The notes beneath the pieces were generated by a model that saw only the letters and a list, made by a program, of their open reading frames with translations, searched no databases and was not told where the DNA came from. A DNA stretch of 64,000 bases from Xanthobacteraceae bacterium (GTDB lineage Bacteria; Pseudomonadota; Alphaproteobacteria; Rhizobiales; Xanthobacteraceae): NCBI GenBank assembly GCA_019746355.1, contig JAIESC010000028.1, forward strand, positions 1-64,000, in the 5' to 3' direction. Made by a program: the position numbers and the translations under genes. Positions 26,329-34,125 of the stretch are shown here, piece by piece. The number at the start of each line of letters is the position of its first letter. The stretch's first letter is position 1.

Positions 26329-27225
26329 TCACATCTCGATGTCGAGGCCGACGTCGAGCGCCGGCGCGGAATGCGTGAGCGCCCCCGACGAGGCGTAGTC
26401 CACGCCGGTTGCCGCGATCTCGGCGATGGTGTCGAGCGTGATGCCGCCGGAGGCCTCGACCACGAGGCGGCCGTGGACCATGGCCATCGCCTTCCGCATC
26501 GACGCGATGTCGAAGTTGTCGATCAGCACCACGTCGGCAAGGCCGCATTCCAGCACGTCGGCAAGCTGATCGAGCGAATCCACCTCGATCTCGATCTTCA
26601 CCAGATGGCCGGCATTGGCGCGGGCTCGCTCCAGCACGGGGCGGATGCCGCCGGCGACCGCGATGTGGTTGTCCTTGATCAGGATCGCGTCATCGAGGCC
26701 GAAGCGGTGGTTGAAGCCGCCGCCGCAGCGCACCGCATATTTCTCGAGCGAGCGCAGCCCCGGTGTGGTCTTGCGGGTGCAGCAGATGCGGGTCTTGCCG
26801 GAGCCAACCTTGCGCACGAAGGCCTGCGTCGCGGTGGCAACGCCCGAGAGGTGCTGGACGAAATTGAGCGCCACCCGCTCGGCCGAGAGCACGGCCCGCG
26901 CGTCGCCGTTGATGTGCATCAGCGCGGCCTTGGCCTCGACCGTCGCGCCGTCGCGCACCACCGGCACGATCTCGATGTCGGGCGAGAGTTTTCGGAAGCA
27001 GGCGACGGCGAGGGGAAGGCCTGCGATGGTGCCGGCCTTGCGCGCCGCCATCACGGTTCGGCTCGGCGTGCCGACCGGAACGGTCGCGATCGAGGTGACG
27101 TCGCCGGCGCGGCCGAGGTCCTCGGCGAGCGCGCGCGTGACGGCGTCCTCGATCTCCAGCGGCGAGATGAAGCCGCCCGGATAGGTGAGGGTCTCGATCA
27201 GACTTTCCGTCGCCCGTGTCAGCAT
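26329..27225 (-). CDS. nadC: nicotinate-nucleotide diphosphorylase (quinolinate phosphoribosyltransferase)
   Basis: A 298-residue enzyme converting quinolinate and PRPP to nicotinate mononucleotide, the third step of de novo NAD synthesis. Family motifs are ALAEDLGRAGDVTS, LSAERVALNFVQHLSGVAT, CTRKTTPGLRSLEKYAVRCG, HRFGLDDAILIKDNH and the C-terminal EASGGITLDTI, all in place. It lies 16 bases after nadA on the same strand, so the two form an operon. nadB (L-aspartate oxidase), often between them in relatives, is not here or elsewhere in the window. Confidence 0.95.
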   Translation of the reverse strand: MLTRATESLIETLTYPGGFISPLEIEDAVTRALAEDLGRAGDVTSIATVPVGTPSRTVMAARKAGTIAGLPLAVACFRKLSPDIEIVPVVRDGATVEAKAALMHINGDARAVLSAERVALNFVQHLSGVATATQAFVRKVGSGKTRICCTRKTTPGLRSLEKYAVRCGGGFNHRFGLDDAILIKDNHIAVAGGIRPVLERARANAGHLVKIEIEVDSLDQLADVLECGLADVVLIDNFDIASMRKAMAMVHGRLVVEASGGITLDTIAEIAATGVDYASSGALTHSAPALDVGLDIEM

Positions 27226-27241
27226 GATGCCACTCGCCGTT

Positions 27242-28342
27242 TCACGATTTCAGATAAATCATGCGCTCGACCGCACGCCGCGCCTTCGCCGCGACCGCCG
27301 GATCGATCACCACCTCCTCCTTCATGTGCAGGAGGCTGTCGAGGATCTTCGGCAGGGTGATGCGCTTCATGTGCGGGCAGAGGTTGCACGGCCGCGTGAA
27401 CTCCACGTCCGGCAGCTCGGCCTGCACGTTGTCGGCCATCGAGCATTCGGTCACCAGCACGACGCGCTTCGGCTTGTTCCGGCGCACATAGTCGATCATG
27501 TGCGCGGTCGAGCCGGTGAAGTCGGAGGCCGCGATCACGTCGGGCGGACACTCCGGATGCGCGACGATCTGCACGTCCGGGTCATTCTGGCGGATCAGCG
27601 CCAACTCGTCGCCGGTGAAGCGCTCGTGCACCTCGCACGCGCCCTTCCAGGCGATGATCTTCACTTTGCTCTGCGACGCGACGTATTTGGCGAGATACTG
27701 GTCGGGCACGAATATGACCCTGTCGACACCCAGGCTCTCGACCACTTGAAGGGCGTTGGACGAGGTGCAGGTGATGTCGCTCTCCGCCTTCACCTCGGCC
27801 GAGGTGTTGACGTAGGTCACGACGGGCACGCCCGGGAAGCGCTCGCGCAACAGCCGCACGTCCTCTCCGGTGATGGCGGAGGCGAGCGAGCAGCCGGCCT
27901 TGAGGTCCGGGATCAGTACGGTCTTTTCCGGATTGAGCACCTTCGCGGTCTCGGCCATGAAGTGCACGCCGCACTGCACGATCACGTCGGCCTTCACTTT
28001 CGTGGCCTCGCGCGCGAGCTGCAGCGAGTCGCCGACGAAGTCGGCAACGCAGTTGTAGATCTCCGGCGTCTGGTAGTTGTGCGCGAGGATGACGGCGTTG
28101 CGCTCCTTCTTCAGCGCGTTGATGGCGCGCACATAGGGCGCGAAGAACGGCCATTCGACCGAAGGCACGACGTTCTGGATGCGCGCATAGAGGTGCGCGG
28201 TCTCGCGCTCGACCGCGGCGTTCCATTCGAGCGACGGCGCGGGCAGGGCACCGAACTTTTTCAGCGCCGAATTTCCGGCCGATGCTGGCGGCGGCAACGG
28301 TTGCCGCGCATTGAGCGGCCCCACAGTGTCCACGACCGGCAT
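27242..28342 (-). CDS. nadA: quinolinate synthase A
   Basis: A 366-residue [4Fe-4S] enzyme that condenses iminoaspartate with dihydroxyacetone phosphate to quinolinate. [48 protein letters not shown] and [11 protein letters not shown] are visible; the cysteines in the last three are the probable cluster ligands. The first about 30 residues (APLPAPPASAGN-like, Pro/Ala-rich) precede the core. Upstream lie two candidate operator palindromes (28370-28390 and 28436-28456), the first only 28 bases from the start codon, fitting repression by the NadQ-type protein encoded at 37792-38781. Confidence 0.96.
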   Translation of the reverse strand: MPVVDTVGPLNARQPLPPPASAGNSALKKFGALPAPSLEWNAAVERETAHLYARIQNVVPSVEWPFFAPYVRAINALKKERNAVILAHNYQTPEIYNCVADFVGDSLQLAREATKVKADVIVQCGVHFMAETAKVLNPEKTVLIPDLKAGCSLASAITGEDVRLLRERFPGVPVVTYVNTSAEVKAESDITCTSSNALQVVESLGVDRVIFVPDQYLAKYVASQSKVKIIAWKGACEVHERFTGDELALIRQNDPDVQIVAHPECPPDVIAASDFTGSTAHMIDYVRRNKPKRVVLVTECSMADNVQAELPDVEFTRPCNLCPHMKRITLPKILDSLLHMKEEVVIDPAVAAKARRAVERMIYLKS

Positions 28343-28369
28343 GGCAATCTCCTCACTCTGCGGCTTGTA

Positions 28370-28390
28370 ATATGCTCAATCTGAGCATAT
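28370..28390. promoter_or_regulatory. candidate NadQ-type operator 1 upstream of nadA
   Basis: A perfect inverted repeat with arms ATATGCTCA and TGAGCATAT around ATC. The site is AT-rich in a GC-rich genome and lies 28 bases before the nadA start, where bound protein would block transcription. A related site lies 66 bases further upstream. Confidence 0.6.
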
Positions 28391-28435
28391 TTGGGGACGA
28401 AAACATCCGGCTCGCAGCCGGCCTGTCCCGCACCC

Positions 28436-28456
28436 TTATTCTCATTTCGAGTATAA
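28436..28456. promoter_or_regulatory. candidate NadQ-type operator 2 upstream of nadA
   Basis: Imperfect inverted repeat with arms TTATTCTCA and CGAGTATAA around TTT. It shares the 21-base layout and the CTC/GAG core of operator 1, and is followed by an AT-rich tract (TATAATATATAG). Confidence 0.5.
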
Positions 28457-28684
28457 TATATAGCACTTCACGGGCCGCTGCGCCAGTCCCCCATTCGGAT
28501 GATTTGCGATGGTCGGACGCAGCATACGCAAGTCAGCCATGCAGCCATGTGCCGCGGAAATCGAAACCATCACGAAGTTTCGTTTTGGCCCGCAGCGGCC
28601 TGTGCCTAAAAGACCGCGACCGGTGCGGCATTTCCCGCGCCGATTCTCCTGCCAGGCTTCTTTAGGAAATTTTGGGAAACGCCG

Positions 28685-29926
28685 ATGTCGACAGCCGCCG
28701 CGCCCGTGCCGTTGAAACTCGCACCGTGGCGGACGCCGATGGTGCTCATTGCCATCGGCTGCGTTATCGCGCTGATCGCCTTCGGCCCGCGCTCTGCGCT
28801 CGGCCAGTTTCTCGCGCCGCTGTCGTTCGAACGCGGCTGGGGCCGGGAGGCGTTCTCCTTCGCCATCGCCGTGCAGAACCTGCTGTGGGGCGCGGCGCAG
28901 CCGTTCACCGGCGCGCTGGCCGATCGCTTCGGCCCGGTGCGGGTGCTGTGTGTGGGCGCGATCCTCTATGCCGTGGGGCTCGCCTGGATGTCGCAGGCGA
29001 CGACCATCGCAGGCCTCGACCTCTCGGCTGGCGTGATGATCGGCTTCGGCCTCGCCGGCTGCTCGTTCCCGATGGTGATCGGCGCGCTCGGCAAGCTCGT
29101 GCCGGAAAGCTGGCGCGGCTTCGCGTTCGGCGCGGGCACGGCGGCGGGTTCGTTCGGCCAGTTCCTCTACTCGCCGCTTGCCCATTGGCTGATCCAGGCG
29201 TTCTCCTGGCAGACGACCCTGCTGGTGTTCGCCGGCACGCTGCTGCTGGTGCTGCCGCTGTCGCTCGCGCTCGCGAACGCGTCGTCTGCTGCAGCGTCGG
29301 CGGCCGCGAAGCCGCAATCGTCGCGGCAGGCGCTGGTCGAGGCGTTCGGCCACAAGAGCTACGTGCTGCTGGTGCTGGGTTTCTTCACCTGCGGCTTCCA
29401 ACTCGCCTTCGTCACCGTGCACCTGCCGTCCTATCTGGTCGACCGCGGGCTTGGTGCAGACGCGGGAGCCTGGACCATCGCGATGATCGGCCTGTTCAAC
29501 ATCATCGGCTCGCTCTCGGCGGGCTGGCTCTCGGGCCGGATGCCGAAGCGCTATCTGCTTTCGATCATCTATTTCGGACGCGCGGTCGCGATCATCGGCC
29601 TGATCACGCTGCCGCCGAGCACGGCCTCGGTGCTGGTGTTCGGCGCGGTGACGGGCCTGCTCTGGCTTTCCACCGTGCCGCCGACTTCGGGCCTCGTTGC
29701 GCTGATGTTCGGCACGCGCTGGCTCACCATGCTGTTCGGCTTTGCCTTCTTCAGCCACCAGGTCGGCGGCTTCCTCGGCGTCTGGCTCGGCGGCTGGGCG
29801 TTCGAGGCGACCGGCTCCTACGACGTGATCTGGTGGCTCGCGGTGTTCTTCGGCGTTGCGTCGGCGGTGATCAACCTGCCGATCGTCGAGAAGCCGGTGG
29901 CGCGGCCGGCAACGGCCGCGGCATAA
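28685..29926 (+). CDS. MFS transporter (first of a tandem pair)
   Basis: A 413-residue major facilitator with about 12 membrane helices, a central loop rich in Ala/Ser, and GALADRFGPVRVL, the loop 2-3 motif of the superfamily. The repeated FGAGTAAGSFGQFLYSPLA and FFTCGFQLAFVTVHLPSYLVD place it with oxalate/formate- or monocarboxylate-type transporters. It is strongly similar to the next gene over its full length, and only 7 bases separate them, so this is a tandem duplication. Substrate unknown. Upstream it shares a 342-base gap with nadA. Confidence 0.85.
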   Translation: MSTAAAPVPLKLAPWRTPMVLIAIGCVIALIAFGPRSALGQFLAPLSFERGWGREAFSFAIAVQNLLWGAAQPFTGALADRFGPVRVLCVGAILYAVGLAWMSQATTIAGLDLSAGVMIGFGLAGCSFPMVIGALGKLVPESWRGFAFGAGTAAGSFGQFLYSPLAHWLIQAFSWQTTLLVFAGTLLLVLPLSLALANASSAAASAAAKPQSSRQALVEAFGHKSYVLLVLGFFTCGFQLAFVTVHLPSYLVDRGLGADAGAWTIAMIGLFNIIGSLSAGWLSGRMPKRYLLSIIYFGRAVAIIGLITLPPSTASVLVFGAVTGLLWLSTVPPTSGLVALMFGTRWLTMLFGFAFFSHQVGGFLGVWLGGWAFEATGSYDVIWWLAVFFGVASAVINLPIVEKPVARPATAAA

Positions 29927-29933
29927 TCGCGCC

Positions 29934-31184
29934 ATGCCGGACCGTCTTTCCGCCAAGCTGTCAGCTTTGCTGACCTCCTGGCGCACGCCCCTCGTCATTC
30001 TCGTCTGCGGCTGCCTGATCGGCCTGATCAGCTTCGGCCCGCGCTCGACCTTCGGCTTCTTCCTCACGCCGATGACCACGGCCAACGGCTGGGGCCGCGA
30101 CGTGTTCGCGCTCGCCATGGCGATCGAGATGCTGTTGTGGGGCGCGAGCCAGCCGTTTGCCGGCGCGCTTGCCGACCGCTTCGGCGCGGCCTGGGTGCTG
30201 ATCGGCGGATGCCTTCTCTACATCGCCGGCACCGTCTGGATGGCCTATGCGCGCACGCCGCTGGAGTTTCACCTGTCGGCCGGCGTGCTGATCGGCTTCG
30301 GCCTCGGCGGCTGCTCGTTCGGCCTGGTGATAGGTGCGTTCGGCAAGCTCTTGCCGCAGAGCTGGCGCACCATCGGCTTCGGCGCGGGCACCGCGGCGGG
30401 CTCGTTCGGCCAGTTCCTGTTCTCGCCGCTCGCGGTCGCGCTGATCGACAGCGTCGGCTGGCAGAACACGCTCCTGATCTTCGCCGCGATGCTGCTGACT
30501 TGCATACCGCTTGCGACGATGCTCGCGGCCCCGCGCGGGTCGCACGGCCATGCCATGGGGATGGTGCCCGGCCAGACCGTGGCGCAGGCGCTGGCCGAGG
30601 CGTTCGGGCACCGAAGCTATGTCCTGCTCACGCTCGGCTACTTCACCTGCGGCTTCCAGCTTTTCTTCATCACCGTGCACCTGCCGGCCTACCTGGTCGA
30701 CCGCGGGCTGTCGTCGTCGATCGGCGGCTGGACCATCGCGGTGATCGGCCTGTTCAACATCGTGGGCTCTATTGCCTCGGGCTACATCGCCAACGTGATG
30801 CCCAAGCGCTATCTGCTCGCGGCGGTCTACTTCAGCCGCTCGATCGCGATCCTCATCTTCATCCTGCTGCCGCCGAGCCCCTTCGTCACGCTCATGTTCG
30901 GGGCGATGATGGGGCTGCTCTGGCTCTCGACCATTCCACCGACCTCGGCGCTGGTCGCGATCATGTTCGGCCCGCGCTGGCTCACCATGCTGCTCGGCAT
31001 CTCCTTCTTCAGCCACCAGGTCGGCGGATTCCTCGGCGTCTGGCTCGGCGGCGTGCTCTATGAGCGCACCGGCTCCTACGACGTGATCTGGTGGGGCGCG
31101 ATCATCCTCGGCGTCGCGTCGGCGGTGATCAACCTGCCGATCGTCGAGAAGCCGGTCGCACGGCCGCGGGCGGCTGCGGCCTAG
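29934..31184 (+). CDS. MFS transporter (second of a tandem pair)
   Basis: A 416-residue paralog of the preceding transporter, with the same landmarks: GALADRFGAAWVL, FGAGTAAGSFGQFLFSPLA, YFTCGFQLFFITVHLPAYLV, and a last helix ending LPIVEKPVARP. The central loop differs (GSHGHAMGMVPGQT). Conservation is highest in helices, which suggests that both copies are functional and may have split specificities or work as alternates. Gap to the upstream copy is 7 bases, so co-translation is likely. Confidence 0.85.
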   Translation: MPDRLSAKLSALLTSWRTPLVILVCGCLIGLISFGPRSTFGFFLTPMTTANGWGRDVFALAMAIEMLLWGASQPFAGALADRFGAAWVLIGGCLLYIAGTVWMAYARTPLEFHLSAGVLIGFGLGGCSFGLVIGAFGKLLPQSWRTIGFGAGTAAGSFGQFLFSPLAVALIDSVGWQNTLLIFAAMLLTCIPLATMLAAPRGSHGHAMGMVPGQTVAQALAEAFGHRSYVLLTLGYFTCGFQLFFITVHLPAYLVDRGLSSSIGGWTIAVIGLFNIVGSIASGYIANVMPKRYLLAAVYFSRSIAILIFILLPPSPFVTLMFGAMMGLLWLSTIPPTSALVAIMFGPRWLTMLLGISFFSHQVGGFLGVWLGGVLYERTGSYDVIWWGAIILGVASAVINLPIVEKPVARPRAAAA

Positions 31185-31194
31185 TTCCGGCCGT

Positions 31195-31346
31195 CATCAT
31201 CCGCGAAAGCGGATGATCCAGTGCCCCCCGATGACGTAGTATTGGATGCCCGCCCCCCATAGGCGAGCGAAGCGACGCCGTTCTACGAACGGCTACGGGC
31301 GAGCGAAGCGACGCCGTTCTAAGAACGGCTATGCGCGGGCATGACG
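31195..31346. repeat. dispersed repeat cluster with a 36-bp direct repeat
   Basis: Begins with the palindromic CATCATCCGCGAAAGCGGAT element. Then GCGAGCGAAGCGACGCCGTT and 16 more bases occurs twice in tandem (from 31263 and from 31299, period 36). The unit is the reverse complement of a stretch near 14115-14140. No gene is seen between the MFS pair and acuI. Confidence 0.75.
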
Positions 31347-31374
31347 ATCGGGGATCGGGGACGCGGAGAGAAGC

Positions 31375-32361
31375 GTGGCAAGATTCAAAGCAATCGTGAT
31401 CGAGAAGGCCGACAAGGGCCAGACCGTCAATCTCACCGAGTTCGACGAAGCGAACTTCATGGACGGCGACGTTACCGTCCGCGTCCGCTGGTCCACCATC
31501 AACTACAAGGACGGGCTCGCGATCACCGGCAAGGCTCCGGTGGTGCGACGCTTTCCGATGATCCCCGGCATCGATTTCGCGGGCGAGGTCGAGGCGTCGT
31601 CGCATTCCGAGTGGAAGCCCGGCGACAAGGTGATCCTCAACGGCTGGGGCACCGGCGAGACGCATCTGGGTGCCTTTGCGCAGAAGTCGCGCGTCAAAGG
31701 CCAGTGGCTGGTGCGGCTGCCGCAGGGCTTGAGCGAGCGCGACGCAATGGCGATCGGCACCGCGGGCTACACCGCGATGCTTGCGGTGATGGCGCTCGAA
31801 CGCCACGGCCTGACGCCGGCCGACGGCGCGATCCTGGTGACGGGGGCCGCGGGCGGCGTCGGATCGGTCGCGGTGGCGCTGCTCGCCAAGCGCGGCTTCC
31901 CGGTGGTTGCCTCGACCGGGCGGGTGGAGGAGACGGAGTATCTCAAGGCGCTCGGCGCAAGCGAGATCATTCCACGCGCCGAACTCACCGGAGCGCCGCG
32001 GCCGCTCAACAAGGAGCGCTTCGCAGGCGCAATCGATTCGGTCGGTTCCACGACGCTCGCCAATGCCCTGTCGATGACGAAATATGGCGGCGCGGTCGCA
32101 GCCTGCGGGCTCGCCGGCGGCATGGACCTGCCGGGCAGCGTCGCGCCATTCATTTTGCGCGGGGTGTCGCTTTTGGGCATCGACTCCGTGCAGTGCCCTA
32201 TCCGGGTAAGGACCGAGGCGTGGCAACGCTTGGCTTCCGACCTCGACCGGACCAAACTCGCGCAGATCACCCGGGAAATCGGGCTCGACGAGGTGATTTC
32301 GGTCGCTGGAACCATCCTCGAAAGTAAGGTGAGGGGCCGGATCGTGGTCAAAATCGAGTAA
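31375..32361 (+). CDS. acuI: acrylyl-CoA reductase AcuI-type (YhdH family) oxidoreductase
   Basis: A 328-residue zinc-independent MDR-family NADPH enzyme. [38 protein letters not shown], the NADPH loop [17 protein letters not shown] and [13 protein letters not shown] match the AcuI/YhdH subgroup. AcuI reduces acryloyl-CoA to propionyl-CoA, detoxifying acrylate. GTG start at 31375 has GGAGAGAAGC upstream. It stands alone after a repeat cluster; whether acryloyl-CoA is the substrate here is inferred from the family. Confidence 0.85.
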   Translation: MARFKAIVIEKADKGQTVNLTEFDEANFMDGDVTVRVRWSTINYKDGLAITGKAPVVRRFPMIPGIDFAGEVEASSHSEWKPGDKVILNGWGTGETHLGAFAQKSRVKGQWLVRLPQGLSERDAMAIGTAGYTAMLAVMALERHGLTPADGAILVTGAAGGVGSVAVALLAKRGFPVVASTGRVEETEYLKALGASEIIPRAELTGAPRPLNKERFAGAIDSVGSTTLANALSMTKYGGAVAACGLAGGMDLPGSVAPFILRGVSLLGIDSVQCPIRVRTEAWQRLASDLDRTKLAQITREIGLDEVISVAGTILESKVRGRIVVKIE

Positions 32362-32468
32362 ACGCGTTCAGGATTTGGCTACGAACGTCGGGCATGATCG
32401 GTGAATCTTATGGTAAGCGGACCGTTAAGGCCGTAAGGCTTTGACCTGCAGCAAAGTGGAGTTGGGGA

Positions 32469-32933
32469 ATGTTCGGCACCAAAAGGGCTTGCGGTTTCCT
32501 GGCTTTCGTTGTTGCGGCCGTGGCCGGCGCGGTTCCGGCCAAGGCCGAGCAACTCGGGGCTGAGCAGGCGCGGGCGTTCGTCGCCGGCAAGCACTTCTCC
32601 TACAGCTGCTTCGACGGCACCAACGGTAACGGACGCATCTACGCCGACGGCTCGGTCGCGGGCTATGTCCAGCCCGGCGGCTCGGGCCCACGCCGCTTCG
32701 TCGTGCTTCCGGCGAACACACTCCAGATCAAGGGCGACCGCTACTGCGCCGCGCTGCGCGGGTTGCCGTTCGAGCCGTGCTTCAACGTCAACCGCACGAG
32801 CCAGGTGAGCTTCCGCGGCGCGGTCTCGGGGCTGGGCTTTGCCTATTGCGACTTCTACCGCCGCAGCACCCGCGCCGATCTGGTCCGGCCGGCGCGGCGC
32901 GACGTGCGCGCCGACGCAATCCAGCGCGACTGA
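32469..32933 (+). CDS. secreted cysteine-containing protein of unknown function
   Basis: A 154-residue protein with a signal peptide (cut near AKA before EQLGA). The mature part has four cysteines in the pattern SCFDGTNGNG, KGDRYCAAL, EPCFNV and YCDFYRR. The same pattern occurs in the protein at 33673-34092, so the two are paralogs about 740 bases apart. I recall similar short proteins in Bradyrhizobium-like genomes, all without function. The cysteines may form two disulfides. The tail is Arg-rich. Confidence 0.75.
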   Translation: MFGTKRACGFLAFVVAAVAGAVPAKAEQLGAEQARAFVAGKHFSYSCFDGTNGNGRIYADGSVAGYVQPGGSGPRRFVVLPANTLQIKGDRYCAALRGLPFEPCFNVNRTSQVSFRGAVSGLGFAYCDFYRRSTRADLVRPARRDVRADAIQRD

Positions 32934-32979
32934 CGATCCTGAAGTTTCGGTCGACCGGCGCGCCGCGAAAGCGGCGCGT

Positions 32980-33474
32980 TTATTTTGACGCGGCCCCGTT
33001 GTCCGCCGGAAAAATCATGCACGTGGTCGTCGCATGGGCGAGGAGCTTCCCTGTGCGGTCCTTCAGCGTGCCGTCGGAGGTCGCGACGGTGCGGCCGCGG
33101 TGGATGAGCCGGCCTTCGGCGCGGATCACGCCGGTGTCCGCCGTGATCGGCCGCACCATGTTGAGCTTCAGCTCCAGCGTGGTCCAGGCTTCGCCGACCG
33201 CAAGCGTCGAGAAGATCGCGCAGCCGAGCGCGGAATCGAGCAGCGTCGCGGCAAGCCCGCCGTGCACCGTGCCGATCGGATTGTAGTGCCGCTTCTCGGG
33301 CAGGCCCTCGAAACAGGCAAAGCCCTCCTTCACCTCGACGAGATGAAAGCCGAGCGTTTGACACATCGGCGGTTGCGGCAGCTTGCCCGCCACCATGTCG
33401 CTCAAGAACTCGAGGCCGGTGCGCGTCATGATCTCGTTCTTCGGCACCAGCCCGTAGGTGTAGCTCTCGGTCAT
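32980..33474 (-). CDS. PaaI-family hotdog-fold thioesterase
   Basis: A 164-residue protein with the hotdog-fold signature NPIGTVHGGLAATLLDSALG (about residues 66-85), the HGG region of the PaaI/YbgC-like 4HBT family. It likely hydrolyses an acyl- or aryl-CoA thioester. It lies between the two secreted cysteine proteins on the opposite strand. Phenylacetate-pathway neighbours are absent, so the substrate is open. Confidence 0.85.
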   Translation of the reverse strand: MTESYTYGLVPKNEIMTRTGLEFLSDMVAGKLPQPPMCQTLGFHLVEVKEGFACFEGLPEKRHYNPIGTVHGGLAATLLDSALGCAIFSTLAVGEAWTTLELKLNMVRPITADTGVIRAEGRLIHRGRTVATSDGTLKDRTGKLLAHATTTCMIFPADNGAASK

Positions 33475-33672
33475 TCGCTCACTCGATAATTGCGAAACAC
33501 GGTTGATTGGTTAACCCCGCGCATAAACGCGTTGGGGTCGCCGCGGTTCATTCATCATAAACCCCCGTGACACCTGCGTTGCACGGCATGCGAATTAACC
33601 GTCGGAACAGAACTGACGCGACGGATGCGCGCAAATAGTGGATGGTCGCCCATCGAAGGGGAGGCCTGAGAA

Positions 33673-34092
33673 ATGTTCTCGTTCAGCGCGAGTGCGAGTA
33701 TGGCAAGCGCTCGGCGATTTGTCTGCGCCGGATTTACCGCTGCCATCGTGATCGGCGCGACGCTTCCGGCGGACGCAGGACGGCAGGTGCACGGCGGCGA
33801 CGTGGCGCGGATGCTCATGGGCCGCGCGGTCAAGATCGAATGTGTCGACGGCACACAGGGCCGCGGCCAGATCACCCAGGCGGGTGTGATCAACGTGCTG
33901 TATCGGCGGCCGCAGTCGCAGCGCGAGGAAAGCGACCGCGCGGCGATGCGCGTGAAGGGCGTGGAAATCTGCCTCGCCTGGAAGCACTTCGGCGGCGGCG
34001 GCGACGGCTGCTATCCGGTGTCGGAAGAGGCCGCGGGCCGCTACCGGCTCTCGACCGGCCCGGCGTGGTGCGACATCAGCGCAGCCAAATAA
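33673..34092 (+). CDS. secreted cysteine-containing protein, paralog of 32469-32933
   Basis: A 139-residue protein with a signal peptide (RFVCAGFTAAIVIGATLPAD). The mature part has ECVDGTQGRG, KGVEICLAW, GCYPVSEE and AWCDISAAK, the same order and spacing style as the four cysteines of the protein at 32469-32933, with DGT and KG shared. The pair may be structural periplasmic or surface proteins. Function unknown. Confidence 0.75.
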   Translation: MFSFSASASMASARRFVCAGFTAAIVIGATLPADAGRQVHGGDVARMLMGRAVKIECVDGTQGRGQITQAGVINVLYRRPQSQREESDRAAMRVKGVEICLAWKHFGGGGDGCYPVSEEAAGRYRLSTGPAWCDISAAK

Positions 34093-34125
34093 GCTCGCGC
34101 CGAAGCCCAGGCGCGACTTTCGGTT

